This document shows positions 42,091-51,018 of a DNA stretch of 64,000 nucleotides, one piece after another. Positions within the stretch are counted from its first letter, which is position 1; each line of letters starts with the position of its first letter. A program made the translations under genes and the position numbers. The notes under the pieces were generated by a model. It was not told where the DNA came from and searched no databases. It saw only the letters and a program-made list of their open reading frames with translations. This DNA comes from UBA6059 sp965227155 (GTDB lineage Bacteria; Bacteroidota; Bacteroidia; Cytophagales; Cyclobacteriaceae), in contig OZ245731.1 in assembly GCA_965227155.1 (NCBI GenBank), positions 4,154,001-4,218,000 of the forward strand, read 5' to 3'.

Positions 42091-42769
42091 ATTATTGGTT
42101 TTAGTCAGTGCTGTAGCTCTATGCGTTAGCTGCAGTACTGAAACTATTGAGCCATCCGGGGCATCTGTAGGTACCAATTATTTTCCGCTTGAGGTTGGCC
42201 GATTTATAGAATACGATGTGTTGGAAGTAAATATCAATTTGAGTGGTGGCGATACCAGCAGATACCAATTGCAGGAAACCCTGGTGGATACTTATATTAA
42301 TGAGGCTAATAGGGAGGTGTTCCTGCTGCAGCGAGCCACCAGACCCAATGCCAACCAGGATTGGACCATAGAAGCATTATGGACAGTAACAAATGTTGAA
42401 AATGGCATATTGGTTACCGAGAATAATATAGGCTTGCTCAAAATGGTCTTTCCACTTAGAAATAATATCGAATGGGATGGCAATACCTACAATAGCAGAT
42501 TTCAATCAACTTTTTCTGCGCTGATCCAGGAAGCAGATACTACCATAAATGGGCTGCCTTTGACGGACCTTGCTAGAATAGCACTGGCCGATATTCCTGA
42601 AAACCTTACCGGAATTGATCAAAAGTTTGAATTTTATGCACCTGATATTGGGCTTGTGGCTAAAGATTACATGACACTTGAATATTGTACTAGAGATTGT
42701 ACAGGAGAAAGACAAATAGAAGGAGGCAGGATTCTCCGACAGTCAATAATAAACTATGGCAAAAACTAA
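42071..42769 (+). CDS. Hypothetical lipoprotein
   Basis: The 232-residue protein (ATG at 42071; an earlier in-frame ATG at 42041 lies deeper in mnmA) starts with a lipoprotein signal (RLSKLLVLVSAVALCVSC, lipobox VSC followed by STETIEPS). After a variable linker the remainder is mostly beta-strand-like: NYFPLEVGRFIEYDVLEVN and DWTIEALWTVTNVENGILV. Two cysteines near the C-terminus (EYCTRDCTGER) could be disulfide-linked. No family was recognised. The end overlaps the subtilase gene by 14 nt, so it could be a partner or surface factor for it. Confidence 0.75.
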   Translation: MQKRLSKLLVLVSAVALCVSCSTETIEPSGASVGTNYFPLEVGRFIEYDVLEVNINLSGGDTSRYQLQETLVDTYINEANREVFLLQRATRPNANQDWTIEALWTVTNVENGILVTENNIGLLKMVFPLRNNIEWDGNTYNSRFQSTFSALIQEADTTINGLPLTDLARIALADIPENLTGIDQKFEFYAPDIGLVAKDYMTLEYCTRDCTGERQIEGGRILRQSIINYGKN

Positions 42770-44390
42770 GCTGCTTACATTTTTGATAGTATGTTTTGCC
42801 ATTGGGTTGCAAGCTCAGCCGGATGGTGTCAATCGCTTTGCTATTTTCTTTGCTGATAAAGCAAATAGCCCATATTCCATCGACAATCCTGGAGCGTTTT
42901 TATCGTCCAGAGCTATTGAAAGACGAGCAAAACAAAACATTGCCATTACGGAAGGTGATTTTCCTGTAAACCCCCATTACATTGATTCGCTCAATCAGTT
43001 GGGCATTTTTGTTCATTACACTTCCAGGTGGCTTAATGCAGCCATAGTGCAGGATCAAACCGATTTTATCAATACGCTTCAGGAGAAGTCTTATATTGAT
43101 TCAATTGCTTACATCGCCAAAGGAGATAGAATCACCAGTGCAGGTTCTACTTTCGATTGGCCCGAATCTTTTAACCCGCCAGGGTCAACTAACCTATCCT
43201 CAGACGATCAAAATGGGATGCTTGCGGTTCAGAAAATGCACGAGGATGGATTCAAAGGTGCGGGTATGTTGGTAGCGGTGTTTGATGGTGGCTTTGATGG
43301 CCTCAATGAATCAGCTGTATTTCAGCACCTTTTCACCAACAATCAACTCATCGATTACCATGATTTTGTGATCAATGGAAAAGATATTTTCCGTTATGAT
43401 GATCACGGAACCAGTGTATTCACACCCATTGGAGCTTATCATGATTCAATTTATCAGGGTATAGCCTATGAAGCTGATTTCGCATTGTATGTAACCGAGG
43501 ATATTGCCAGTGAATATAGAATCGAAGAGTTTAACTGGGTGCTTGCCGCAGAAAGATCCGATAGCATCGGTGCAGATATCATCAATAGCAGTGTGGGCTA
43601 CAATACTTTCACGGATGAAAGTATGAATTATGAATATGAAGACCTGAATGGTCAAACTTCGGTAGCCAGTATAGGTGCTAGTATGGCTGCGGAACGAGGG
43701 ATGATTGTAGTAACCAGTGCCGGCAATGAAGGCAATAAATCCTGGCAATACATTACCGTTCCGGCAGATGGTAAAGACGTAGTGGCTGTTGGTGCAATTA
43801 CAGCTAATGGCTCTTTGGCTAGCTACAGTAGCACAGGACCTACGGCTGATGGCAGAGTAAAGCCCGTTTTTACCGCTAAGGGGTCACCCACAGTGGTGCT
43901 TTCAGGGTCCGGCAACTTTTACAATGGCATAGGTACAAGCTACGCAGCTCCACAAATCGCTGGTTTGGCAGCATCTTTTTGGCAGAGTAAGCCTGAACTT
44001 TCGGCGCTTGAGGTGATTGAAGCTTTGAAGGCTTCAGCAGATCGATATACCAGTCCTGGTAATCGATACGGATATGGCACGCCTAACTATGAGCGTGCAG
44101 TCAATGGAACCATCTTATCTGTAAAAGATGTGGTGGAAGATAGGGTTACCGTGTATCCCAACCCATTTCGCGATAATCGGTTTTATGTAGCTCTGGATGC
44201 CAAATTAAATAAGGAGGCTTTGACCTTTACATTAATTGACCTGAAAGGCGGTACCGTACCCAATGTGGCGGTTCGTTATATCAATCCCGAGCTGGTCGAG
44301 ATTCAAACCGAAGCGCTAGCATCTGGAAATTATTATCTTCAAATAGCTACAGACCAGATTCAAAAGGCAGTAAAACTTATCAAATACTAA
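42756..44390 (+). CDS. Subtilisin-family (S8) serine protease with T9SS sorting domain
   Basis: This 544-residue exported protease has a signal peptide (about 1-20, ending LQAQ), an N-terminal propeptide-like segment containing SSRAIERRAKQNI, and an S8 catalytic domain with D177 (AVFDGGFDG), H217 (DDHGTSVF), oxyanion N324 (SAGNEGN) and S395 (GTSYAAP). Residues from about 455 form a C-terminal domain of the type IX secretion system: VTVYPNPFRDN, LIDLKGGTV and LASGNYYLQIATDQIQKAVKLIKY. The protein is thus expected on the cell surface or in the medium. It follows the lipoprotein gene with 14 nt of overlap. Confidence 0.93.
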   Translation: MAKTKLLTFLIVCFAIGLQAQPDGVNRFAIFFADKANSPYSIDNPGAFLSSRAIERRAKQNIAITEGDFPVNPHYIDSLNQLGIFVHYTSRWLNAAIVQDQTDFINTLQEKSYIDSIAYIAKGDRITSAGSTFDWPESFNPPGSTNLSSDDQNGMLAVQKMHEDGFKGAGMLVAVFDGGFDGLNESAVFQHLFTNNQLIDYHDFVINGKDIFRYDDHGTSVFTPIGAYHDSIYQGIAYEADFALYVTEDIASEYRIEEFNWVLAAERSDSIGADIINSSVGYNTFTDESMNYEYEDLNGQTSVASIGASMAAERGMIVVTSAGNEGNKSWQYITVPADGKDVVAVGAITANGSLASYSSTGPTADGRVKPVFTAKGSPTVVLSGSGNFYNGIGTSYAAPQIAGLAASFWQSKPELSALEVIEALKASADRYTSPGNRYGYGTPNYERAVNGTILSVKDVVEDRVTVYPNPFRDNRFYVALDAKLNKEALTFTLIDLKGGTVPNVAVRYINPELVEIQTEALASGNYYLQIATDQIQKAVKLIKY

Positions 44391-44401
44391 AAACATAGCC
44401 C

Positions 44402-45052
44402 ATGATTTTATCACCATCCATTCTGGCAGGCGATTTTGCCAATTTGCAGAAAGACATTGCCATGATCAATAATAGTGCTGCAGACTACCTGCACATAGAT
44501 ATTATGGATGGAGTATTTGTACCCAATATTTCTTTTGGGTTTTCCGTGACAGAGGCAATTGCACGTCATATTCAAAAACCACTGGACTTTCATCTTATGA
44601 TCGTGGAGCCACACAAATACCTTCAGCAATGTAAGGATACCGGTGCTGAATTGATCTCCGTGCATTATGAAGTTTGCCCAAACCTTCACAGCACGATTCA
44701 GCAAATCAAAGCCCTGGGGTGCAAGGCTGGCGTAGCTATCAATCCACATACCCCCGTCCACCTTCTGTCAGATATTATCCGGGATATCGATGTGGTTTTG
44801 ATTATGTCAGTCAACCCCGGTTTTGGTGGACAGAAATTCATAGAGCATACCTATCGTAAAGTTGCTGAAGCTAAGCAGCTAATAGATGAAAATAATAGTA
44901 AAGCCATTATTGAAATTGATGGTGGTGTAAATCTTGAGAATAGCCCCAAATTATTAGCTGCTGGTGCTGAAATGTTGGTAGCCGGTAGCGCTGTATTTAA
45001 TACTGAAAATCCCACAGAAACCATCAAGACTTTTAAGCAGCTTTCTGCATGA
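44402..45052 (+). CDS. rpe: Ribulose-phosphate 3-epimerase
   Basis: Rpe interconverts ribulose 5-phosphate and xylulose 5-phosphate in the pentose phosphate pathway. The 216-residue TIM barrel has SPSILAGDFANLQKDI at the start, LHIDIMDGVFVPNIS, DFHLMIVEP, VLIMSVNPGFGGQKF with catalytic and phosphate-binding residues, IEIDGGVN and LVAGSAVF. The start is 11 nt after the subtilase stop, and its own stop overlaps the TonB-dependent receptor start by 4 nt. Confidence 0.96.
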   Translation: MILSPSILAGDFANLQKDIAMINNSAADYLHIDIMDGVFVPNISFGFSVTEAIARHIQKPLDFHLMIVEPHKYLQQCKDTGAELISVHYEVCPNLHSTIQQIKALGCKAGVAINPHTPVHLLSDIIRDIDVVLIMSVNPGFGGQKFIEHTYRKVAEAKQLIDENNSKAIIEIDGGVNLENSPKLLAAGAEMLVAGSAVFNTENPTETIKTFKQLSA

Positions 45053-47430
45053 TTGGGTATTTCCGTCAGGTATTTTTAAGCATTCTAGGTTCCATACTTT
45101 GTCTTTCCGCATTTGGTCAGAACAAAGTTATTTATGGCCTGGTCACCGATTCTCTTTCTGTTGGCGTGCCTCAGGTTAATGTGATCTGGAATAGCAATAG
45201 AGGTAGCAATACAGACGCTCTTGGAAGATACCGAATAAGTGTAGAGGATACCGCCGGAGTACTTACATTCAGGCATCTGGAATATTTCACAGCAAACTTG
45301 CCCGTCAATTTCCAGGGTAATGATTCTCTTAGAATTGATTTTCAATTAAAAATAAATACACGTCTGCTCGATCAGGTAGAGATTCGGGGAGCCGCAGAAA
45401 ATGTAGACACACAGGCTGGAGCTATCAGCCTAAATCCTCGAAAAATTCAATCAGTTCCTTCTCCTTTTCAGGATATTTCCAGGATACTAGTCACCTTGCC
45501 TGGCGTATCTGCTGCTAATGAAATGTCATCAACCTATAATGTAAGAGGGGGTAATTATGAAGAGAACCTTATTTATGTAGATGACATTCCTATATACCGG
45601 CCTTTTTTAATCACTGCAGGTAGGCAGGAAGGGCTGGGATTTATCAACATGGACCTGGTAAGCAATATAGACTTTTATGCAGGAGGTTGGCAGCCCAAGT
45701 ATGGAGATAAATTAGCCAGTAGTTTAAACATCAGCTATAAACAACCCGAGTACAATCAGGGGTCCGTTACGCTTGGCTTACTGGGCGGGTCGGCGCATTA
45801 TGAAGGTATCAGCAATAATGGCCGAATAAGATACATTGGAGGTATTAGACATAAAGACAGCCGGTATTTATTGAATAGCCTGGAGGTAGATGGAGAGTAT
45901 TTTCCCACATTTACAGACTTTCAGAGCTATACCACCATCGATCTCTCTTCACAAAAAGACAGATCCAGTGAGCTATCTATGTTGCTTTCTTATGCACGCA
46001 ATAGATATGAGACCTTTCCGGAATCAAGGCAATCTGATTTCGGTACTTTGAGTGCTAATTTCAGGCTCTTTGTAGCCCTTGAAGGCACAGAGCTAATGAA
46101 ATATGATACCTATCAGGCAGGCTTCAAATGGAAGAAGCGATGGAATGATAAACTTACTTCCTCCTGGATACTCTCCGGGGTAACCACCGATGAGCGTGAG
46201 CGCTATGAGGTGGAAGGCGGTTACCGGCTATGCGATCTAAATACCAACCCTGGATCGTCTACATTTGATGAGTGCGTACTGGTACGTGGCATTGGTACTA
46301 ATTACCAAAGTGGGCGTAATCAATTATCTGCCGATATCCTAAATCTGGAAAATAGGAATAAACTCGTCATCAATGATCAGCATTTGCTGGAAGGAGGTTT
46401 TGGGTGGGGCAGGTACCTGATAGATGATGAACTGCGCGAATATGCTTTTACAGACAGTGCCAATTTTGTTGAGTTGGAATCACGTGCCTTCAATGAAATC
46501 AACATCAATAGCAATCAGTTTACGGGCTATGTCCAACATACCATGTCTAGCCTTAACGACCAGCATACATTAACTTACGGCGTGAGGCTTAATTATTGGG
46601 ATTATAATGAGCAGCTGCTGGTTAGCCCTAGACTTCAATATGCTTACCAACCCGACTGGGTAAGACCTCTAACGATCCGTTTTGCTACCGGCCTTTATCA
46701 GCAGCCTCCATTTTACCGTGAGCTTAGAGACAGGGCAGGTCAGATTAAAAATCAGGTAGAAGCCCAGTCCAGCCTGCATTTCATTCTTGGCTCAGAATAC
46801 CAGTTTCAGTTGTGGGGCAGGCCGTTTGTATTCTTCAATGAGGCATATTACAAGCATTTATACAATCTTAACCTTTATGATATAGAAAATGTAAGGCTCA
46901 GGTATTTTGCCAATAATAATGCCACCGGATATGCAGCGGGAGTTGATTTCAGGGTACACGGCGAGTTTATCCCCGGTACAGAATCGTGGTTTAGCCTGGG
47001 CATCCTCAAAACAGAGGAAGACCTTGCCGATGATGGGCTGGGGTATTTCAGAAGGCCTTCTGACCAGCGAATCAATCTATCCATATTTTTTCAGGATCAC
47101 ATGCCTAATGATCCCACTTTGAATGTAGCACTTACATTGCTCTATGGCAGTGGTTTACCCTTTGGTCCTCCCAACCAGGATAATCTAAGAAACGCATTTA
47201 GTGGTGATGAATACTACCGGGCTGATATAGGGTTTTCCAAAATTATTAAACCTACCAATGAGCAAAGTTTTTTTGATTCCATATGGATTGGTTTAGAGGT
47301 TTTAAACCTGTTTGGCGCACAAAATACGATCAGCTATACCTGGGTAAATGATGTAATAAATAATCAATTTGCAGTACCTAATTCATTATCGGCAAGGTTT
47401 TTGAACCTGAGAGTTCAAGGAAAATTTTAA
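45049..47430 (+). CDS. TonB-dependent receptor with carboxypeptidase-regulatory-like domain
   Basis: A 793-residue outer-membrane transporter. After a signal peptide (about 1-24) comes a CarboxypepD_reg-like domain (about 25-105, VIYGLVTDSLSVGVPQVNVI...), a plug domain (about 110-215, with TLPGVSAANEMSSTYNVRGG and NLIYVDDIPIYRPF) and a 22-strand-type barrel ending SLSARFLNLRVQGKF. The substrate is unknown. It needs TonB-ExbBD energy, and one such set lies at 33808-35779. It follows rpe with a 4-nt overlap, an unusual coupling. Confidence 0.9.
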   Translation: MIGYFRQVFLSILGSILCLSAFGQNKVIYGLVTDSLSVGVPQVNVIWNSNRGSNTDALGRYRISVEDTAGVLTFRHLEYFTANLPVNFQGNDSLRIDFQLKINTRLLDQVEIRGAAENVDTQAGAISLNPRKIQSVPSPFQDISRILVTLPGVSAANEMSSTYNVRGGNYEENLIYVDDIPIYRPFLITAGRQEGLGFINMDLVSNIDFYAGGWQPKYGDKLASSLNISYKQPEYNQGSVTLGLLGGSAHYEGISNNGRIRYIGGIRHKDSRYLLNSLEVDGEYFPTFTDFQSYTTIDLSSQKDRSSELSMLLSYARNRYETFPESRQSDFGTLSANFRLFVALEGTELMKYDTYQAGFKWKKRWNDKLTSSWILSGVTTDERERYEVEGGYRLCDLNTNPGSSTFDECVLVRGIGTNYQSGRNQLSADILNLENRNKLVINDQHLLEGGFGWGRYLIDDELREYAFTDSANFVELESRAFNEININSNQFTGYVQHTMSSLNDQHTLTYGVRLNYWDYNEQLLVSPRLQYAYQPDWVRPLTIRFATGLYQQPPFYRELRDRAGQIKNQVEAQSSLHFILGSEYQFQLWGRPFVFFNEAYYKHLYNLNLYDIENVRLRYFANNNATGYAAGVDFRVHGEFIPGTESWFSLGILKTEEDLADDGLGYFRRPSDQRINLSIFFQDHMPNDPTLNVALTLLYGSGLPFGPPNQDNLRNAFSGDEYYRADIGFSKIIKPTNEQSFFDSIWIGLEVLNLFGAQNTISYTWVNDVINNQFAVPNSLSARFLNLRVQGKF

Positions 47431-47454
47431 TTCAACTCCACTAATTGAAAAGCG

Positions 47455-48045
47455 ATGAAAAAGCGTGCAATTTTTATGATGGTTTTGGCTGTAGCAGCCA
47501 CTGTTTTAGGCGCCTGTTCTCAGAGAACAGTGACCCGGGTAAGTCCAGATCAGCAAATAGACCTTAGTGGTCGATGGAATGATACTGATTCCAAACTGGT
47601 AGCAGAAGAAATGATCAGAGATGTACTCAATAGACCCTGGAAGCAAGATTTCTATAATCAAACCGGTGAAAAACCAGTGGTGATCGTTGGTATGATTGCC
47701 AATAAAACTGCCGAGCATATAGAATCTGAGACTTTTATTAAAGATATAGAAAGAGAATTTATCAACTCAGGCCTGGTTAGGGTTGTGCAAAACAGCGTTT
47801 TCCGAGAAAAGCTTCGGGAGGAAAGAGCAGACCAGGGTGAATTTGCCTCTATAGAAACACAATCCAGATGGGGCCAGGAATTAGGTGCTGACTTTATGCT
47901 TTTTGGAGTGATGACCCAAATTACTGACAGCTACAAAAATGAGAAAGTGGTAAACTATAAAGTAAACCTTGAGCTTGCTAACTTGGAGACCAATGAAAAA
48001 GTGTGGATAGGCGATAAGGAGATCAAGAAATACATCAGAAATTAA
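47455..48045 (+). CDS. LpoB-like penicillin-binding-protein activator lipoprotein
   Basis: A 196-residue lipoprotein (lipobox LGAC, Cys20) with an LpoB-like domain: RVSPDQQIDLSGRWNDTDSKLVAEEM, VVIVGMIANKTAEHI, FINSGLVRVV, REERADQGEFAS and GADFMLFGVMTQI. E. coli LpoB activates the peptidoglycan synthase PBP1b from the outer membrane; in Bacteroidota the partner is not established. It precedes the COG3014-like gene by 30 nt, a pairing I believe recurs among Bacteroidota. Confidence 0.88.
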   Translation: MKKRAIFMMVLAVAATVLGACSQRTVTRVSPDQQIDLSGRWNDTDSKLVAEEMIRDVLNRPWKQDFYNQTGEKPVVIVGMIANKTAEHIESETFIKDIEREFINSGLVRVVQNSVFREKLREERADQGEFASIETQSRWGQELGADFMLFGVMTQITDSYKNEKVVNYKVNLELANLETNEKVWIGDKEIKKYIRN

Positions 48046-48075
48046 TTCACGATTGTTGATAATGGATTTCCGGGT

Positions 48076-49488
48076 ATGAGACCGAGCAAAATCATACTGG
48101 CCATATTTTTTGCCTTGTTTTGCTCAGCCTGCGCTACCTATTACCAGATCAATTATGAATTCAATCAGCAATTTGAAGCAGGTAATCTGGAAGCAGCTGA
48201 GCAGGTATTAGCTAAAAATGATAAGGCAGAAGAAGGCAAGGCAAAGTTTCTATATTTTGCCAACAGAGGTGTAGTTACCCACCTGTTGGGCAAGTATGAA
48301 GAAAGCAATTCCTACCTAGAAGAAGCCTACTTGCTGGGAGAAGATTATCAGAAAAATTACCTCAATCTGGCATTATCTATGGTTAGCAATCCCATGGTAA
48401 TGCAATACCCAGGAGAAGACCATGAGCATCTGATGGTTTTGTACTACAAGGCATTAAACTTTCTGAAAATGGGTGACAGACAGTCTGCACTGGTAGAATG
48501 CCGGCGCTTGCAGGATCGCTTACAATCGCTCAGTGATAAATACAACAATGATTTCAGGTACGATCAGGATGCCTTTATTCACACTTTGATGGGTTTGATC
48601 TATGATGCTGAAGGTGATGTCAATAATGCCTTCATTGCCTATAGAAATGCCTATGACATATATGTGGATGATTATGCCATTGAATTTGGTTTATCTGCAC
48701 CCGAACAACTTAAAGATGATCTCCTACGCACAGCTTACCTGATGGGCTTTGATGACGAACTGGTGAAATATGAAAATGAGTTTGGTCGGCAGTATCAGCC
48801 TTCAGTATCTGATGGAGGGTACTTGCTGTTTTTCTGGAATAATGGGCTGGCACCTGTAAAATCAGAATGGTCGATAAACTTCACGGCTGTACCGGGAGCC
48901 AACGGCATGATGACATTTGTCAATGATCAATATGGCTTTAACTTTCCATTTGATATCAGCAGCGTTTCTGATGACGAGAGGAGTGGCCTGCAGAATCTTG
49001 AATTCTTCAGGGTGGCTTTTCCAAAATATACTGAACGGCCTACCTACTACGATGATGCAGTTTTAACGGCAAATGGAAAGACTTACGAAGCTGAGAAGGC
49101 CGAGGATATCAATGCTATAGCTCAAAAGGTATTGAGGCAACGCATGGTAGCTGAGTTTGGTAAGAGTCTGCTTCGTTTTGCACTTAAAAAAGCTGCTGAA
49201 GAAATGGCCCGAGATGAAAATGAAGGCTTTGGAGCAGCTATCGGATTGTTGAATGCCATTACCGAAAAGGCCGACACCCGAAATTGGCAAACTATGCCGT
49301 CAGCAATTCATTATGCGCGCATCCCTCTCGATACCGGCATGAATAATGTAAGACTGGAAATTTCCTCCAATAAGATTGCCGATAAAACAATCTATGACCT
49401 CAAGTTTGATGGTGTAAAAGGAAGAACCCATTTCCATAGTTTTCACTCTTTGGAGGTTATGCCACCCTATATCAACAGGGCCTATTAG
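48076..49488 (+). CDS. COG3014-like TPR lipoprotein
   Basis: The 470-residue protein has a lipoprotein signal (lipobox CSAC, Cys20) and a TPR-like N-terminal half (about 30-215, with AAEQVLAKNDKAEEGKAKF, LEEAYLLGEDYQKNYLN, ALNFLKMGDRQSALVECRRL) followed by a mostly beta C-terminal half. This fits the COG3014 family. With the LpoB-like neighbour it probably acts at the outer membrane on peptidoglycan or lipid homeostasis, which is inference from context. Confidence 0.8.
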   Translation: MRPSKIILAIFFALFCSACATYYQINYEFNQQFEAGNLEAAEQVLAKNDKAEEGKAKFLYFANRGVVTHLLGKYEESNSYLEEAYLLGEDYQKNYLNLALSMVSNPMVMQYPGEDHEHLMVLYYKALNFLKMGDRQSALVECRRLQDRLQSLSDKYNNDFRYDQDAFIHTLMGLIYDAEGDVNNAFIAYRNAYDIYVDDYAIEFGLSAPEQLKDDLLRTAYLMGFDDELVKYENEFGRQYQPSVSDGGYLLFFWNNGLAPVKSEWSINFTAVPGANGMMTFVNDQYGFNFPFDISSVSDDERSGLQNLEFFRVAFPKYTERPTYYDDAVLTANGKTYEAEKAEDINAIAQKVLRQRMVAEFGKSLLRFALKKAAEEMARDENEGFGAAIGLLNAITEKADTRNWQTMPSAIHYARIPLDTGMNNVRLEISSNKIADKTIYDLKFDGVKGRTHFHSFHSLEVMPPYINRAY

Positions 49489-49537
49489 TTTGTTGTGTAG
49501 TGGTGGTTTGACCGCTAATAGAAGAATACCTAACAAA

Positions 49538-49568
49538 AAACCTTGAAATCCTTTAATTTTCAAGGTTT
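49538..49568. terminator. Candidate terminator hairpin
   Basis: An 11-12 bp inverted repeat AAACCTTGAAA/TTTCAAGGTTT with a short loop follows the COG3014-like gene by about 50 nt. The poly-U tract on the plus strand is weak (TTTAAGAC); on the minus strand it is stronger (TTTTTTG). Termination is possible but less certain than at the other hairpins. Confidence 0.5.
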
Positions 49569-49697
49569 AAGACTTTGCAATATTGGGAATTTAAAATCTT
49601 TTGATTCATAATTACCATATGAATTGTAATCATTACTTAAAATCATAATACCAGAGTTAATTGAATAATTTGTTAAACATTAAACTTTTCCAGTAAA

Positions 49698-50123
49698 ATG
49701 AAAAAAGTAATAGTAAGCAGTTTCGCTTTATTGTTGTTGGTGAATGTGTCTAAAGCTCAGGATGTTACAGATGAGCAGCTTTGGAAGTATGCATTGATGA
49801 CAGAAGTTATAGACCAAATGAAAGCCGACATTAGCAGGGCAGTAAATGACCTTATTCAGGCACAGGAAGGAATGGATGGTGCAAGATATAAGGAGCTTGC
49901 AGGTGGTGCAGAACCCGCTAATGACTTTGAAGCGAAATTCATGGAAACCATCGATAAAGTGAAGAATGACCGTATTGAAGCCATCAAAAGTGTTAATAGC
50001 GATTTGGCTACCAAAATGCTGGGAGGGGCTGATGTATATAAAAGTGCTAAAGCTGCTGCAAGCGGGGACATGAAAGACAAGTATGAAGAGTTTAAAAATC
50101 AGATAAGCTACTCAGGCATGTAA
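49698..50123 (+). CDS. Small secreted alpha-helical protein, possibly DUF4168-like
   Basis: The 141-residue product has a signal peptide (about 1-20, ending VSKAQ) and a mature domain that is almost all helix: DVTDEQLWKYALMTEVIDQM, KADISRAVNDLIQAQEG. This resembles DUF4168 weakly; the match could be wrong. It stands alone, ahead of a strong terminator. Confidence 0.6.
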   Translation: MKKVIVSSFALLLLVNVSKAQDVTDEQLWKYALMTEVIDQMKADISRAVNDLIQAQEGMDGARYKELAGGAEPANDFEAKFMETIDKVKNDRIEAIKSVNSDLATKMLGGADVYKSAKAAASGDMKDKYEEFKNQISYSGM

Positions 50124-50143
50124 TAGTCAAATGCTGACGTTTT

Positions 50144-50200
50144 AAAAAGGCTGTTTTCCATTAGCTTTTAACGGTTAATTGAACAACAGCCTTTTTTTTT
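50144..50200 (+). terminator. Intrinsic terminator
   Basis: The stem GGCTGTT (50149-50155) pairs with AACAGCC (50185-50191), preceded by AAAAA and followed by nine T (50192-50200). It ends the secreted-protein gene at 49698-50123. Confidence 0.92.
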
Positions 50201-50299
50201 AACCGTTTCTTCATACAGAATTTACGTTTTGAAATGATAATACGGTTGAATGTATTCTAAATGATTGATATATTACCTCAATAAACAAATCTCGCATTA

Positions 50300-50917
50300 A
50301 TGTTTACAGAATACGAAATAGCTACAATGGTCGAAGACAAGGAAATCCTTGAGGCTACCTTCGATCTTAAAAAAGACTTCATCAAAAACGAAGCACCTTA
50401 CCTCGAAATTAGTGATCACGATTTCTTCAGCCTTATCATGATGACGCCTATTGTAGGCATTGCCCTGGCCAATGATAGTGTGAGTCTTTTTGAGGAATTG
50501 GCATTGAACAAAAAGGCGCGAAAGCTTTCGAAAGGTGGCTATTTCATGAAAAAGGATCCAGTGGTTTATGCCATGAAGTTTATCCTCAGCAGACAAAAAT
50601 ACGACGAGTGGGAACCCAAATTCCTAAAGGTACTCCAGCTTTCTATGGACCGTTCATTCAACAGGCAGTCATTGATTGATGAAAGTCGTTGTGCAGGTGA
50701 GGTTGATGATCTGGTTTACAAAAAAGAAGTTTTGGCCACTCCTTATATCCTTATCCGATTCATTTCGTCTTTCTTCCTTGAAGATGATGAGGATATCATC
50801 AACAATAGAAGTATCGCGAAGGTAGAACACGAAAAAGTGCTGGATATTGGTGCGAAATTGGGCATTGATAAGATTCCTGTATTCTACATGTTTTACAATA
50901 CTTTTAAGGTCAAATAG
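50300..50917 (+). CDS. Hypothetical cytosolic protein, no recognised family
   Basis: A 205-residue soluble protein (MFTEYEIATMVEDKEILEAT...), mostly helical, without signal peptide or membrane helix. It has a charged KKDFIKNEAPYLEISD near the N-terminus, a short hydrophobic run (FFSLIMMTPIVGIALAND) and FLEDDEDIINNRSIAKVEHE toward the C-terminus. It is a single-gene unit: a strong terminator precedes it and another follows 23 nt after its stop. Confidence 0.75.
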   Translation: MFTEYEIATMVEDKEILEATFDLKKDFIKNEAPYLEISDHDFFSLIMMTPIVGIALANDSVSLFEELALNKKARKLSKGGYFMKKDPVVYAMKFILSRQKYDEWEPKFLKVLQLSMDRSFNRQSLIDESRCAGEVDDLVYKKEVLATPYILIRFISSFFLEDDEDIINNRSIAKVEHEKVLDIGAKLGIDKIPVFYMFYNTFKVK

Positions 50918-50940
50918 ACAAAATAGAGACTTTCAAAATC

Positions 50941-50977
50941 AAGCTTTAAGCCCCTTCGCTTAAAGCTTTTTGTTTTT
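50941..50977 (+). terminator. Intrinsic terminator
   Basis: A perfect 11-bp stem AAGCTTTAAGC/GCTTAAAGCTT (50941-50951 and 50958-50968) with loop CCCTTC is followed by TTTTGTTTTT-type T tract. Confidence 0.92.
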
Positions 50978-51018
50978 AAGCTAAAGAATAATTACCTACG
51001 CGCTTCGTTTATTGGCAT

